A stretch of DNA of 64,000 nt. Source: Cristatella mucedo. Its lineage: Eukaryota > Bryozoa > Phylactolaemata > Cristatellidae. Below are positions 11,686 through 25,100 of the stretch, one piece after another. Both the position numbers and the translations under genes were made by a program. Positions within the stretch are counted from its first letter, which is position 1; the number at the start of each line of letters is the position of its first letter. Below the pieces are notes generated by a model that worked only from the letters and a program-made list of their open reading frames with translations, was not told where the DNA came from and searched no databases. The stretch covers positions 744,227 through 808,226 of the forward strand of contig WPIO01000158.1 in NCBI GenBank assembly GCA_009760855.2, in the 5' to 3' direction.

Positions 11686-12995
11686 ATTGAGAACAACGAC
11701 AGGTCTGGCAGACTAAGCACGGGCGTGGTTTAGATTGTATTTGTCTGATCGTGTTCAATCCGTGTCATTCGGGGGTCAGGTCTCAGACATGAGAAGGGTC
11801 ACCTGTGGAGTCCCTCAAGGGTCTGTACTCGGTCCCTTGCTGTTCTCCATTTATACACAACCTCTGGGAATAGTGATTAAGGCCCATGGAATAGGATATC
11901 ACTTTTATGCTAACGATACTTAGTTTTGTTTGTCATTCAAACCGTCGGAATCTGCAGCAACTGAGAAACTGAATGCTTGTCTTGCCGATGCTCGATCCTG
12001 GATGTCGGAAAACTTCCTGAAATTAAATGATGATAAAACCAAACTGCTGCTCATAGGACACCCTAAGCGTGTGGCTGGATTAAAAGGCTTTGCTCTTCTA
12101 ATAGGTGATGCTATTGTGCGACCATCACCACGTGCTCGTAATCTAGGTGTCGTTCTCGACAGCTGCCTCAATTTTAAAAGCTTCATTCAGAAGACTGCTT
12201 GTACAGCTAGCCATCACATCCGATCCCTATCCAAGATCAGGAGCTGTCTCCCACTGTAGCTTGTAAAAAATTTAACTAGCTCTTTAGTTCTGTCTCGGCT
12301 TGATTATTGTAATTCCCTTTTAGTTGGGCTACCAAAAAAAAGCAATTAGGCCACTGCAGCTGACTATGAATATGGCTGCAAGGCTAGTCTTCAAGTCCCA
12401 GAGGTTTGAGCACATGTCTCCTTTGCTAAAAGAGCTAGGATGGATGCCGGTTGATTAAAGGATGCAGAGCAAAGTTGATTAAAGGATGCAGAGCCAAGCT
12501 CTTACGCTGACTCACAAGGCCCGCCTTGGCTTGGCTCCTTCGTACCTAGCTGAACTGCTGCACCAGTTTCAACCTCTTCGTGCCCTCAGGTTCTGTGTGG
12601 ACAATAAATTAGCTGTTCCATTCCTCCGCTTAAAGGCCGTTGGCGACAGAAGCTTCAGCTCTGCAGGTCCTAGACTGTGGAACTCGCTTCCACAATTCTT
12701 ACGCAACGACAACTACTCTTCGGCTGCCGACTCTGGCTCATCCTTTCCAGCGGTCCTGAGCTGCTACTTCCATGCTACTCCCTACCTCAACTGCTCTCCT
12801 GACTCTGCTATGCTTCCCACTTTCTCTTTTATGCGTGAGACGAAGTCTGTTGGCTACCGAATGCGTACCGAAAGCCACTTGGGCTGCGATTGCGCTATAC
12901 AAAACTCTCTCTCCAAAACACCCACATAGTCATTATGACTTTGTGGAGTTACAGACGGAGATGCATTACATTTCATTACATCGCATCTATAGGCT
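11686..12995 (+). mobile_element. LINE-A fragment, decayed
   Basis: Begins at the AWFKSYLSDR region, keeps the [14 protein letters not shown] box, has YANDT in place of YADDT, then several stops. It keeps the C-terminal domain and a 3' end with ACATT-type repeats (acattacatttcattacatc). Confidence 0.88.
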
Positions 12996-13891
12996 GACTC
13001 GGCTAAATATGTGGCACACAGCACCGCCTGACCTCTGTCGGATCACAATGACAAAAAATACAGCTTTCCAGTCCAAAAGGTTTGCTATTCAACGAGATTT
13101 ACCAGGAAACACCTCTGACTTATTTTAACATTCGCAAAATTAATGTTTAAGGGTTTACAAAAATAGTCACATTGCATAACTGCAAATGACGTAGCCACCC
13201 AGGCAGATCGAGTCGAGCAGAAAATTTAAGTATGGACCAAACACGCTTTGTTCAAAATAAAAAAAATAGAGAAGAGTGAACTATTTTCATTGTATCGTGA
13301 ATCACCCCCAGAAAGCGTGAGGCTAGACCTTATGCGATATTGATTCAATAGTCTCGAAATTAGTAAGTGAATATGACGATGTACTCGGTTCTCTTGAGTT
13401 TGTAAGTTCACTTGCAAAAGTCGCAAGACATTTGTTTCATATTAGCAGTGTGCTAGGCCACGGTAGGGCAAGGTATTTCTGGCTGGTTTACTTTCAAAAT
13501 GCAGAGCGACCCGCAGAAGCTCATGCAATCAGTACCAAAGTGCTCCGTTACAGATTGAGCCATCGAGACTGCTCTTCCTTGGTGGTTCAAAACCGAGCTT
13601 TAAATGAGCAGCGGCTTTAAATATTACACATGCGTACTCTAGCCAAATCCTTGTATACAGCATGAATGGATGAGTATGCTTGCAATTGCGAATGTGGTGT
13701 CGAGCTGCAACGTCGTCTGCTGCGTGAGTCCAAGCAAAACGTAGGGGCCCCCCCCCCACGACTCGTGTCATTGGCAACCGGCGAATTGCAAGTCATTCTA
13801 AAACAGCCAAACGAGTATTTATTATCGGAATGGTCAGTCCGCGTCGGTGAAGCGGCTCAGGATAGGACCGATAGGACTATCGTCATTGCAG

Positions 13892-14074
13892 GCCATTGCT
13901 CCAGCAAGCGAACAGTTGAAAGGGGATAGCGAAGCAGGAAAACATGATGGCAAGCGTCATCGTACGTCTAGACCTAGTGGGTGCCAAATATTAGCTGTTG
14001 TGCAAAAGCCTCATGCAACATTTTATCGACCCTCATTTCGAGACCGAGCTGGCGGGTGCATTGAAAATGTGATT
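13892..14074 (+). CDS. Candidate internal exon, unknown
   Basis: 61 codons between a good acceptor (actatcgtcattgcag) and a strong donor (ATT/GTAAGT), phase 0 at both ends. Reads AIAPASEQLKGDSEAGKHDG, later VVQKPHATFYRPSFRDRAGG. A frame just before it (13770-13850, NEYLLSEWSVRVG) may be another exon. The downstream intron begins with a SINE-A tail. No family recognised. Confidence 0.35.
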
Positions 14075-14086
14075 GTAAGTTATCGA

Positions 14087-14160
14087 TATAATTCATTTGT
14101 ATAGCACCCTAAGAGATTTCAAAAAATCTATCCAGGCGAGCTACATATGCTATAGGTCTC
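14087..14160 (-). mobile_element. SINE-A tail fragment
   Basis: ataattcatttgtatagcac and a reversed, degraded stem-loop. Directly follows the GTAAGT donor at 14075. Confidence 0.55.
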
Positions 14161-14329
14161 GAGATCATGACATTGGTCGTCAAAGGTGAGCTCCATATCC
14201 CTGGGCCAAACTAGGGTGGCATTATGTAATGTTGCTGCGGAGACTAGAGAGCTCTAAGAGGTTAATTTCGTACCATGATTTTTTGCAGTGTTCGCGTATT
14301 TTGAGCACCGCGACTCACTCTCGAACGCT

Positions 14330-14735
14330 CTCACTCTGCCAATGATTTCGAGGAGCTAATTCCACCACAGCGCGAAATGACCCTAAGCATCCCACCACCG
14401 CTCCTCTTACTCTAGTCGAGCAGCTGCGTCTCGAATAAACCTCAAACCCTTTGGATACCGTGCCTTTAGTTCGAAAGGTTCCGAAGCCTGCAGCTCACTA
14501 CCGACTGTCATGACATTCCCAGACTAGGCATCATTTAAAAAGGAGCTGAAAATGCATCAATACCTCGCAGCATTTTCTGGGTCCGTGCGACTGATCTTTT
14601 TTTGGGCTTGTGTTTTCTGACGAACTAACGCGTTATCACTTTTTGTATTTGTATGCCTTCTTTACAGCATGTGCAAAGTGCTTAGAAAGAGATTTAGTTC
14701 TCCAATGATGATGTCGTGGTTATTGTTGTTCTTTC
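14330..14735 (+). mobile_element. LINE-B 3' part, decayed
   Basis: The LKPFGYRAFSSKGSEACSS-like block, then agtgcttagaaagagattta and a short tail. Confidence 0.7.
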
Positions 14736-16244
14736 CCCAAAGCAACCGGAGGAAACAAAACAGCACACAGCACACGTAGTTTAAATCTCGTATTTATATT
14801 CTCCTGTAGACCAAACCGATGTTCTCTAAAAATGGCAAACTGCATATCAAAAAAGTTGTGATCTGCAGGTGGTTTTCGTCGTTAGAAGAACCTTGTAAGA
14901 TCGAGCCGCTCAGTGGGCCATCACTGAGACGTCGTACTTTTCTTGCTGCATCACTGCTCACAAAATAAATTCTTAGACGAAAGCTTACCATCAGTAGAAA
15001 TCGGACCGCTAGGCTTAAAGCATAGAGTTTTTGACGCTACCTAAATTAGCCATTCTTGGTAAACTCCAAGGAAGCACTAACACACTTTGGCGCTGCTCGC
15101 CTTCACAGCAGGACTGCAACTAACTAGTGCCTGGGCTGTTATTCTGTCTAGCGCGAGCAGCAGACTTGAATCGTCCACAAACCTTCAACGACACTGACTG
15201 TCAACAAAAAATGTCAAGCGATTCTCGGCGAGTGCCATTCGGATCAAGAATAGGCCGAGCGGTAAAGCGATTGTAAAGAAATAAGAAAATATAGATATTG
15301 AAACCGGAGCCGAGAATGTACTGGCATAATCAAGGTGAAACTATGTCTACAAATAAAATTTTCGATATCGTTGTAGTTCGATTGCATGTGGGCTGGTACT
15401 GCTCCTTTCCTCAACAGCTGGTGGGAGCATCCTCTAGAGGGGCCTGGGCACAGCTGTGGTCAGCTTCTAATGAGGCGTTGACGCAGGCCGATAACCCGCT
15501 GGTGAACAGATGGTGGATTCACGATCGGCGTCGGCCAAGGGACAGCCGGTGAGTCGAGGGAGAGTAGGGGCCGATGGGAGCCGTTCGCTCTGGGGCTCCG
15601 TGCGTTGGTAATAAACTGTCGGTGTCGGGCATCGGCTGGCTCTCTGCTGTGCGAACAAACGACAATCGTTATTTTTTATGTTATTACATTTCTTTTTATA
15701 CAAAACTGAATAATAAATCCCGAAACGCAAAGCCTCGGTCCTTTTGTCAAGACCATGATTCACAATTTGTTATTCGTTACACCAATCTATTTCCTTCTTT
15801 TTCCTAAAAACAGCTACTGCACTTTCCTTCGGTTTCTGTTGGTTACAGTTCGCTGGTGATATAGAGAGTATATCCTTATTATCAAATACGCTATAGAAAT
15901 GAGTTGGTATTTATACTGGGTCTAAAGCATAGAGAGATGTCAGGACACTGTACGACAAGGGGATAGGCGCATTTCTAGACGAAACAGAGAGAATAAATTA
16001 TGAATTCAGAAGGATACCCCAATGAGGAAATGAAGTTCTATGACCAGCTGTCAAGATTTCTGAAGGCTCCACAGGAGAAAAGCATCAGCCAAAGCGATTA
16101 CGAGCCATCGGTACGATACAGATCTGATGGCATGGCGTGATTTGAAAGTGACCGCAGTCTACGATAGTGAAATTAGAAAGACAGTTGTGGTATTCATCGA
16201 TTGACATGTCATTGAGTCCCCCTCCGCATCTCCATTGGCCCATC

Positions 16245-16345
16245 AGTAGTAGTAACAAAAGCAATAATGAAACATTAGATAGCTCCATCGGAGGAATAAA
16301 TCTCGTTCTAGACACTTTAAATATGCTGGAAAGGAATAAAACCGG
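16245..16345 (-). mobile_element. LINE-B 3' end, diverged
   Basis: aataatgaaacattagatag to aatatgctggaaagg follows the reversed LINE-B end base for base with many changes. Confidence 0.5.
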
Positions 16346-16447
16346 TGGATTAATAGGTTCGGGAGAATACTATCCGGAAAATCTAAAATTCCAAGTATGC
16401 TCGCCACGAGCCGTTGATTGGGGCTTGTGTTTTTATGTACTCATTAG

Positions 16448-16700
16448 GTCAGCCACTTACCGAATAGCGTATGTCGCAGCTATTCGACAGCGGGGAGCAC
16501 GAAGATTGAACCCGCATAAGATCATTGACGCTCTCATGAAAAGTGACAAGGATTCGATCTTACCGCAGGTCGCACCAAAAAATATGTCGAGAAGTCTGCG
16601 AAAAATCCTTGAAAACGTGAAAAGTATGTGTACTACTGGCATAAGTTTACCAATGAGTGGCAGCGGATCGCGGGTAGCCCCTTATAATGAAATTTTATGA
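16448..16700 (+). CDS. Candidate terminal exon, unknown, 83 residues
   Basis: Acceptor tatgtactcattag. Reads SATYRIAYVAAIRQRGARR, then NPHKIIDALMKSDKDS, PKNMSRSLRKILENVKSM and TGA at 16700. Helical and basic. The frame remains open upstream through a LINE-B relic (16245-16345), so the true start must be at or after the acceptor. A LINE-A copy begins right at the stop, so the end could be truncated. Confidence 0.35.
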
Positions 16701-17660
16701 ATCTCCGACTGTAACTCCATAAAGCCAAAAAAACTAAGTAGATGTTAAGCAGGAGAGTTTCGTTTAGCGCACTTAAAGCCCAAGTGGCTCTCGTAAGCAT
16801 GTGGTCGCCATCCCACTATATCTCACGCAACAAAGGGAAAGTGAGAAGCATAGCTCTGTCATAAGTACAGTCGATGAAGTGAGTAGCATGGAAGTAGCAG
16901 CTCGGGATGGCTGGAAAGGATGTGCGCTAGTCGGCAACAGGAGAATAGACGCTGTTTCGTAAGAATTGAGGAAGTGCTTTTCGTAGTCTAGGACCTGCAG
17001 AGCAAACGCTTCAGTTGTCAATGGTCTTTAAGCGTAGGCGTGGAGCAGCTTAAATTTTTATAGGGAACCTGAGAGCACGATGAGGCTGACACAGGTGCGG
17101 CAGTTCAGCTAGATATGAAGAAGCCAAGCCATGGCGAGCCTTTCGGGTCAGTGTAAGAACTTTTCTCTGTATCCGTCAATCAACCGGAAGCCATCGAAGC
17201 TCATTCAGAGAAGGAGATACACTACATACACGTCTGAACTTCTGGGATTGCTGACTAGCCTTTACTGGCGGAGCCTGGGGGCAATCGCTGCCCCCTCCCC
17301 ATGGACAGAGGGGAGTATTATTACATAGTATTACATATATATAGTATTAAGTAATACACGCACATTCTGGGGCACATTTCCCGCGCCCAAGGGGAAGGAG
17401 CAGTGCGCAGAGGCAAAAGGAACTATTCGAATAGATTTGTCAATTGTTTTCATAAACTGTTTTTATGTGGTACCTATGCCATTATGTCTGAAGAAGCCTG
17501 GAGCTCGCTTGCCCCTCAACCTTAAATTCCTGGCTCCGCCCCTGCTAACCTTGCAGCCGTATTCAATACCAGCTGCAGAGATTTGATAGCTTTTTTTCGG
17601 TAGCTCAGCACAAATGGCATCGCAATAATCAAGCCTGGATAGACCGCCTTGGACCGACTC
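16694..17660 (-). mobile_element. LINE-A 3' part, split by a MITE
   Basis: 3' end at 16694 (tctccgactgtaactccataaag), running - strand to 17254 and resuming from 17545 (SRLDYC region) after a hAT-type insertion. Many stops. Confidence 0.82.
17263..17544. mobile_element. hAT-type MITE inserted in LINE-A
   Basis: Ends are inverted: GGCGGAGCCTGG on the left, and the right end read in reverse is CAGGGGCGGAGCCAGGAATT, a typical hAT terminus. Flanked by an 8-base duplication, CTAGCCTT (17255-17262) and CTAACCTT (17545-17552), 7 of 8 matching. LINE-A sequence continues on both sides. No open frame inside. Confidence 0.8.
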
Positions 17661-18215
17661 CACAAAGGCACAACCCCACTTAATCAATCCTCGTATAATT
17701 GGTCGCCCGGGAAAGTTCAAGGTTAGATCCTTCTTTTGCTTGATAACAGGCGTGCTTCCTTTGGCTAAAGATTTGTTTATATTGTCGACGCAACTGGCAC
17801 CGAGATGCAGGTACTTACTCACCACCTACTACACAGATGCCGAGACCCCCTCCTTCTCGTGGTAACCCTGGCAGCGACCATTGCTGCATGCATCGCCCCA
17901 AGCGCTTACGAGATGCACATTGGGTTGTCTAAGGGTCTAAAGCTGGGTCTTGTGGATAGCAGGTGTTGTATTGCTGTGGCTCCAGCGCAGGCACACACAA
18001 CACAGGCCACCTATAACTGGCATTGCTAACAGCTCGCCCTCAAGGATTCCTTGCAGAAGCTGGAAGTGTCGATACAGACATGCTCAGCCATAAGACCCGT
18101 GTTACGCCTAGCTCTGAAGGGGGTCAGCTCCGTGCTCTCAGCTCTGCTCAGCGCCCTGGCTCTGGCTTGCCGAACATCCCTGCAACCCCCAGAGATCCTG
18201 GGTGATCCTGGGCCG

Positions 18216-18320
18216 CGATGGTTTGGCTCAGTGGTTAAATTGCTCGCCCCAACCACCAAGTTGTGGCCGAGGTCGTGGGCTAGAGCCTCGTGGCATATGT
18301 GAAGCACCTGAAGCAGCGAA
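18216..18320 (+). mobile_element. SINE-A, tail separated
   Basis: tRNA-like head with A box (ggtttggctcagtggttaaa) and B box region (gtgggctagagcctcg). The expected stem-loop is displaced; a matching tail lies at 18545-18597. Confidence 0.75.
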
Positions 18321-18828
18321 CCTGGCACAGGATAGTCACAGTGGGTGGTCAACAATTATACGTCACTTCCAACATCAGATTTACTAAAGTGTAGCGGCTT
18401 CAGCACTCAAGCCATTTGCCGAAAGCACTGTGCTTGTAGCGATGATAATCCTTAAGGATGTGTGACAAATACCAAATACGAAGCTGGAGTCGCTACAAAC
18501 ATGGCTAGCGAGTCACGTGAGCCTTACGAGCCGCTTGAACCACATTGCGATTAAGTTCTCATAGGGTGCTACACAAATGAATTATATTTTTTTTACTATC
18601 TGATATGCCTGTGTGCGTGTACCTGTTTCCATAATGCAAACCCTCGGCATAATATAGAAGTTTCAGTACGATGCCATTGTGTGACCAACCAAGCAAGCGA
18701 CTGGAATGAAGTGTCGTTCAAGCTGCAGCAAAGTAACGCAAAAATTGACCTCCAAGCGAAGCGCCAACATCGGCTATCGTCTTCGCTGTCTGAGCTCTAC
18801 TGGCCCGGTCTACGACTCACGCTAGGCC

Positions 18829-19163
18829 TTAGTCGCTTTTGTGCTTGGCCTTGGCCTTTCGGCCTCTCGACGACGTGCCCCCGTGCCTGCTCCGTGACAT
18901 CTCGCAGACCAGTCCGATGGGCACTCGCGTCGAGCGCCTTGCACCGACAATGTAGTAGCTCTGGTCGCACGGCCAGAACATCCATTGATAGTCCGACGTG
19001 GCGTCAATGACGAGACAGTTGCCGCCGTCCCGAGCAGCTTCGTACGGCCAGCTACTGTAGTCGGCCAGCCAGTTGACGTAACGAAGCTCGTGACCAGTGC
19101 TTTCCCACTGCCACTTTCCTTCACTGGGTACCGGACGTCCACTGGTCCAGAATGCTTTACCGC
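18829..19163 (-). CDS. C-type lectin terminal exon
   Basis: The acceptor is ..acgttccag. The first two bases GC complete a Gly codon begun by the last G of exon 2. 110 residues and TAA. Contains the WxWxxTG, NW, GGNC, W-x-C and GLVCE landmarks of the second half of the fold and a Lys/Arg-rich tail. Confidence 0.85.
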
Positions 19164-22100
19164 CTGGAACGTAATGAGCGCTTCACTCGTCCAGAGGCAA
19201 AATTGTCATTTCATTCCTTCACGATAAGCCGTGCCTGGCAGGGAAGGCTATCAGCTCGGCGATTAGTTTTCTTTCGTATAATGCAAACTACGAAATTTTT
19301 GGGAATTTACGATGTAAGTACGCAGCTAAAAGCCATAAAATATAGTTGGTGCCGTGCACATCCGGTACACTCTCAAGTATGAATTGAGGCAGTTTAAGTA
19401 GAGGGCCAACCAAGGCCATGCCTGTGGCTTAGCAGCACAGCTGGTCAGGCTTAGGTCGCAACGGGTCAGGCTTGTTCTTACTTTGCTCGTTGAGCTAAGG
19501 ACTGCACGCCACCTACGTCCTTCAGATCCTTGTGCGTGCGATACTCACTGTTCCAAAGCATCCCCCGCTTCGTGGACGCTGGGCGATGTGCGTCTGTTAG
19601 CTATCGTGCTGCGTTCACTCAGCGAGTCTTCACCGAAGCGCGTACGTTTGGCAGGCGAAGCTTTCGCAAGCCTTCAATACTGGATGCTGGAATGAGGCCT
19701 TCGTCTTTTAGGGCTGCCTAGGGCGCCCTGGATTTGTAATTGCAGGGCAACGATTGAGGATGGGTAGGCGAGGCAAACAAAACCAATTTCGCAGCTGACG
19801 TTCGCAGAGCAAAGGACAGTTTGCATAGTTGAAAAAGAAACATGATAAACGTGATAATATTAAAAGAAAATACAAACTTCTAAGCCAAGGTAAAAACATG
19901 TGTTCTGCTCATCCATGCCACCTAGCCTTATTCCATAGTATTTTCTGCATTATCAGTGTCTTTCCGGCCTCGATCGCAACAGTACACTACCAAACGGCGG
20001 GTTTTAGTTCATTCGATTCGGTTTGGCTCCAGCTTAGGAACGATATCTGACTCCAATTCATCGATTCGGACATAAAACAAAGCGACGTCATTTTTATAAA
20101 TTACGGTAGGTCGGTAGCCTAGGACCTCCGCGGTTCCTGGTTAAATGCGATAACAGATTTCCCTTTGCAGCAAGTGTAAAGCGCCTAGAAAGAGATTGAG
20201 TTCTCTGAGGGCACTCTCTCAAGTGCATTATTGTTATTCATTTGTTCTTTCCTATTCGGAGGTAGTGCACTACTCTTCTTATTAAAAGCACATAAAGACC
20301 GAAGACCATCTGTCAGCAGTGTGAGAAAACCGTAGACATTTTGCTTCCAGCGAGAACGACCGTGAAACCATTAAGTTACCGGGTTCGAAGCTCTTATCCA
20401 TTAAGCTACTGAGATTTACGCTTCCACAACACTCAACATGTGGCTTAAAACCTTGGTTGGTCTTGAATATTCACTCACTGTCTCGAGCCGAATATCAGTA
20501 GATGAATGAATGAATATGTGTATATTTATTCGTAGTAGGTTTCGGAACAACAACTCTTGCATCTGCTATAGTCGGCGATCAGAGACCATATCTGTGACTT
20601 ACTAAGGTCTAGGCACGTGAGAACTCTCACGAAACTGTTCTCTGCAGCTACGATGACGCACCTGACTGTGGCCATTAGCGAGAAGTGCAATTAAAGTAAA
20701 ATTTTTCAAAATGCAGAAAATAATAATATTGCATTCGATAAAGCGCCCTCAGAAAACTCAATCTCTCCCTAGGCGCTTTAAAATTGCTGCTAAGGAAGCA
20801 CGCTCAAATGGTTAATGGTAGCGTGCTGAATAAACAGCAAGAATAACGTGGTTAGGGCTGACATGCACAGGGTCAGCATGCAAGCATGGTTAGTGGCAGC
20901 ATGCACAGTGTCAGCACGCATAAGTGAAAAAGGGACAAATCACACGGACCCACTAAATGCTTTGATAAATATTTAGCTCGTTGCCGAAGTTCTTGCACAG
21001 GCATGCAGCCACCTCAGTTCGCTCAGCGGTTGCCATAAGATTGCGTGTGCCTCAACACACAGATGGTCCTGGACGACATGCTCGTGCAAAAGCAGTGGTG
21101 CAGTTGAGCTGCCCATGTACTGAAACCCATTCAGGGCCGGGTTGCAACCCCAACTATATAAGTGCAGCCAAACACCAGGAATGAATGAATGCATTGGTAG
21201 TGCCCTCCATCACATCGTTTTGAGGCGTTGAAAGACGAGTCATAATACAAATAATGGCAGAGTTAATAGCGCCAGAGGAGGATAATAATAATAATACACT
21301 TGATAAAGCACCCTCAGAGAACTCAATCTCTTTCTAGGCACTTTACATTTGCTACAAATGAAACACGATCGAATGGTGAGTGGTATCATGCTTGATAAAC
21401 AAAATTAATAGCATGGTTAAGGGTGACATGCACAGGGTCAGCATGCAAGTGTGGTTAGTGACAGCATGCATAGTGTCAGCATGCATAAGCACATGAAGGT
21501 TGAATCACAGGGACCCACGAAATGCTGTTATAAATAGGTGTGCCTTTAAGTTGTTTTGAAATGTGGTCAAGTCAGGGATGTGGCGACGAAAGTCGGGAGT
21601 GAGTTCCAGGCTTTGGGAGAATATGAATTAAAGGCACGGTCTCCAAAGGATTTGAGGTTTGTATGGGGTATGGGTAACAGGATTTGAGGTTTTTATGGGG
21701 TATGGTAAACATATATCGGAAGGCACGAACCCACTACCTTGGTCGCTAAAAAGGCGAGCACCCTACCCTACCCGTGGACAAAAATTCAGAGCTACAGGTG
21801 GTTGGATAGGTTCCCGTATTAGAAGAAAATTGTTTCTGCTTTCAGTGCCATAGCAGACAGCTTAAGGTCGCTCTGTATTTTTAAATATATTTCCAATCGC
21901 TTCAACCTTGTACACATTCTCTACATTTCGATGAGTCAGCCACGTTCTTTTTTGTCATCGTCTTCACAATTGCTAAGGCTGCAGTACAGTCCAGTCGGAA
22001 TATTCTCATCAACGGGATATACTATGTTCTGTTCTGCTATAATTATTGTATTGGAATTGCAACTAAAAAATGTTTAGCTCAGCAAACACTCAAGCAATTC

Positions 22101-25100
22101 GATGTGGCAAGGCTCAGCTAAAGTAGCTTCATATATCCACCAGGTTCATGCGACGCTACCATCAGTGAACGATTGTATGTCAATTGTCTCTGAAAACACT
22201 GAGCGATTATATCGGGAGCAGCAGCAATTGGTGAGCGAATTAAGTTCAGTGAGAGATTTTTAGGTTGAGCGGGAACATATAAACTAGTTGATTCTACAAT
22301 GATTCAACAAGTTCTGTTAATCTGCATGGCACCTATAGATTCTCAAAAGTCTTACTGATGGCTTATGTCTAGTTTAGTTGCAACTCGAGTATTCTGCAGT
22401 TTGAAGTTGAAACAATCTTATAAGAGGCCTTCAGCCGGTAGGTTATCCACATTACAAAGCTTTGTTCATTTAGCTACGACGGACAAAAAGCTATACAAGC
22501 CCTATAAGTTACCTTAAAACTAAAAAAACCTACCAACAACTGTGGGGAATGAGGGTTAGCTGATCCGATTAGTGTTGAGCAGCTTAATTGTCCTTATCAG
22601 CTGAAGCTCACTCGGCAGGGTGCATGGTGCCCAGAAGCCAGCGTAGCCAGTGCTCCGTAGTCGTCTGAGCTTTCCATGCGGAAGGAACCGTGGCTTTATC
22701 CTAGCCTCTCAATGGTAGAAGGTGACATGCCCCTTTGAGTGCATTAGACCTTAAGAGGTACTGCTTTGGGCAAAATCAGACCGATCCGCGGACCTTGAGC
22801 ATTTGTGCCACCTCATCTTCACATCTGCAAGTCACTACTCGTAGGTCTTTCGGCATGTTTCATTAGGCGCTCACAATTGGTGCAAATGTCTGCAACTAGG
22901 CTCGCCGGTCGTGAACAAAGCCACAATAGCCACATTACTCGACTTCTCACCGACCTGCATAGGGTCTCCGTCAGACGGCGCATCGACTTCAAGATTTTGT
23001 CACTCACTTTTACGTCCTTTCATTCTCTTGCACTAGCCGAAGTACCCAAACTACTTCCCAGTGAGGCCAGGTTTGGTGTCACTCGCTCTTCAGACTCAAG
23101 TTGTGCCTCGAACCAACCTCAAATCGTGTGGAGACATGGTGCCTTTAGTTGCTGTGCTCTCAAATCTCAAAGCCTGGAACTCACTCCCCACTGACCTCAC
23201 GACATCCACTGACTTGCCGACATTTTAAAAGAAGCTCAAAACGCACCTATTTCTCACACCATTTTCTAGGTCATTTTGAATTGTCTTTTGTGTGCTCATC
23301 CTGTGCTGACACAGTGCATGTTATCACAAACCGTATAGACATGCTTCTCTTAGAGTACATGTAAAGTGCTTCAATAAGAATTAATTTTCCGAGGGTGCTT
23401 TACAAATGTCATTATTATTCTTGGTATTATAGATCCGGGATTCGGAGTACTGGGATCCGTTGACCTGGGCCTCCGGGATCCAAAGACATAGAACTCTGGG
23501 ATCTGGCGACTCGGGGCTCAGGGATCAGCTACCTACTCCTGAACGCTGGCTGTTACGAACACTTATAAGTCCGAGGAACAAAAGAAAAATTAGCTTAAAT
23601 TAAATTAAAGACTCCAGTAACATTTCACTTTTCAATATCATAAATGAAAGCCTTGCCATTCTAGCTGTCTGGAGTTTCTGAATATTTGACCTATTTGTTT
23701 CGAAGGTTTTAGGAACTCACCATTCCCGTGCATCCAATCAGGAACAAATGCCTTCATTTTTCAGCATTGGCCAACGTGTTTGCTAGTTATCCGTACGTAT
23801 TTTGTCAACTGAGTTATTCTCAGCTGTATATGTCATTTAAACTGTCGGAATCCGCCGAAGCAACTGATAAACTGAATGCTTGCCTTGCCGACATTCGTTC
23901 CTGGATGTCGGAAATTTTCTTGAAACTAAATGACGATAAAACTGGTCTGCTGGTCGTAGGACCCCCTAAGCGTGTGGCTGGATTAGAAGCCTTTGCTCTT
24001 CTAATAGGTGATGCTGTTGTGCGACCATCACCACGTGCTCGAAATTTAGGTGTCGTTTTCGATACCTGCCTTAATTTTAAAAGCTTCATTCAGAAGACTG
24101 CTTCTACAGCTTGCCTTTGTGTCCGAACCCTATCTAAGATAAGGAACTGTCATCCATGGTGGCTTGCAAACAATTTAACGAGCTCCTTATTTCTGTCTCG
24201 GCTTGATCGTTGTAATTCCCTTTTGGTGGGGCTACCAAAAAACGACTAGACCACGGCAAATAGCTATGAATATGGCTGCAAGGCTAGTTTTCTAGACCCA
24301 GAGGTTTGACCCGCGTCTCCTTTGCAAAAAGAGCTAGGATGGCTGCCGGTTGAGCAACGGATACAGAGCAAAGTTGTTACGCTGACCCACAAGGTCCGCC
24401 ACGGCTCGACTTCATCATACCTCTAGCTGAACTGTTGCACCAGTTTCAGCCTCCTCGTGCCCTCAGGTCCTGTGTGGACAAGAAATTAGCTGTTCCATTC
24501 TTCCACTTAAGGACCATTGGCGACAAAAGTTTTAGCACCGAAGGTCCTAGGCTGTGGAACTCGCTTCCACAATTCTTACACAACGACAACTACTCTCCTA
24601 CTGCCGACTATGACTCATCCTTTTCAGCGGTCCTGAGCTGCTACTTCCATGCTAATCACTACCTCAACTACTCTCCTGACTCTGCTATGCTTCCCACTTT
24701 CTCTGTGCTGCGTGAGATGAAGTCGGTTGGCTATCAAATGCGTACCGAAAGCCGCTTAGGCTGTGAGTGTGCTATACCAAACTCCCCTTCGTAACACCCA
24801 CATAGTCTTTATGGAGTTACAGACGGAAATACATGACATGACATGACATTACGTAAGCTTGCCTGCTGCTTCTTATTGCAATTAGTGCAGCAGCATCGGC
24901 CACTAATGTATGCCCTACCTGCAGCAGGTGGTTGGGCAATTGACTCGGTACAGTGTCCGGCCTTTGATGTAAGAACGTGGCCCGCCACAGATGCACTTCC
25001 CCATCTGCGGTGAGTCAGCCACCTCGGATATGTACAGTTTAAGGGAATGAAGATCGAGTCACTGCTTATGTCAGCCCTGTGTCTCCATGAGATTCCACAA

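Noticed and set aside
16167-16447. Left part of a 177-codon + frame
   Set aside because: It runs through a LINE-B 3' end relic; only the part after the acceptor at 16447 is kept as a candidate.
20365-20430. tRNA-like boxes (gggttcgaagct, and tagcttaatgg in reverse)
   Set aside because: The boxes lie on opposite strands and no cloverleaf can be formed.
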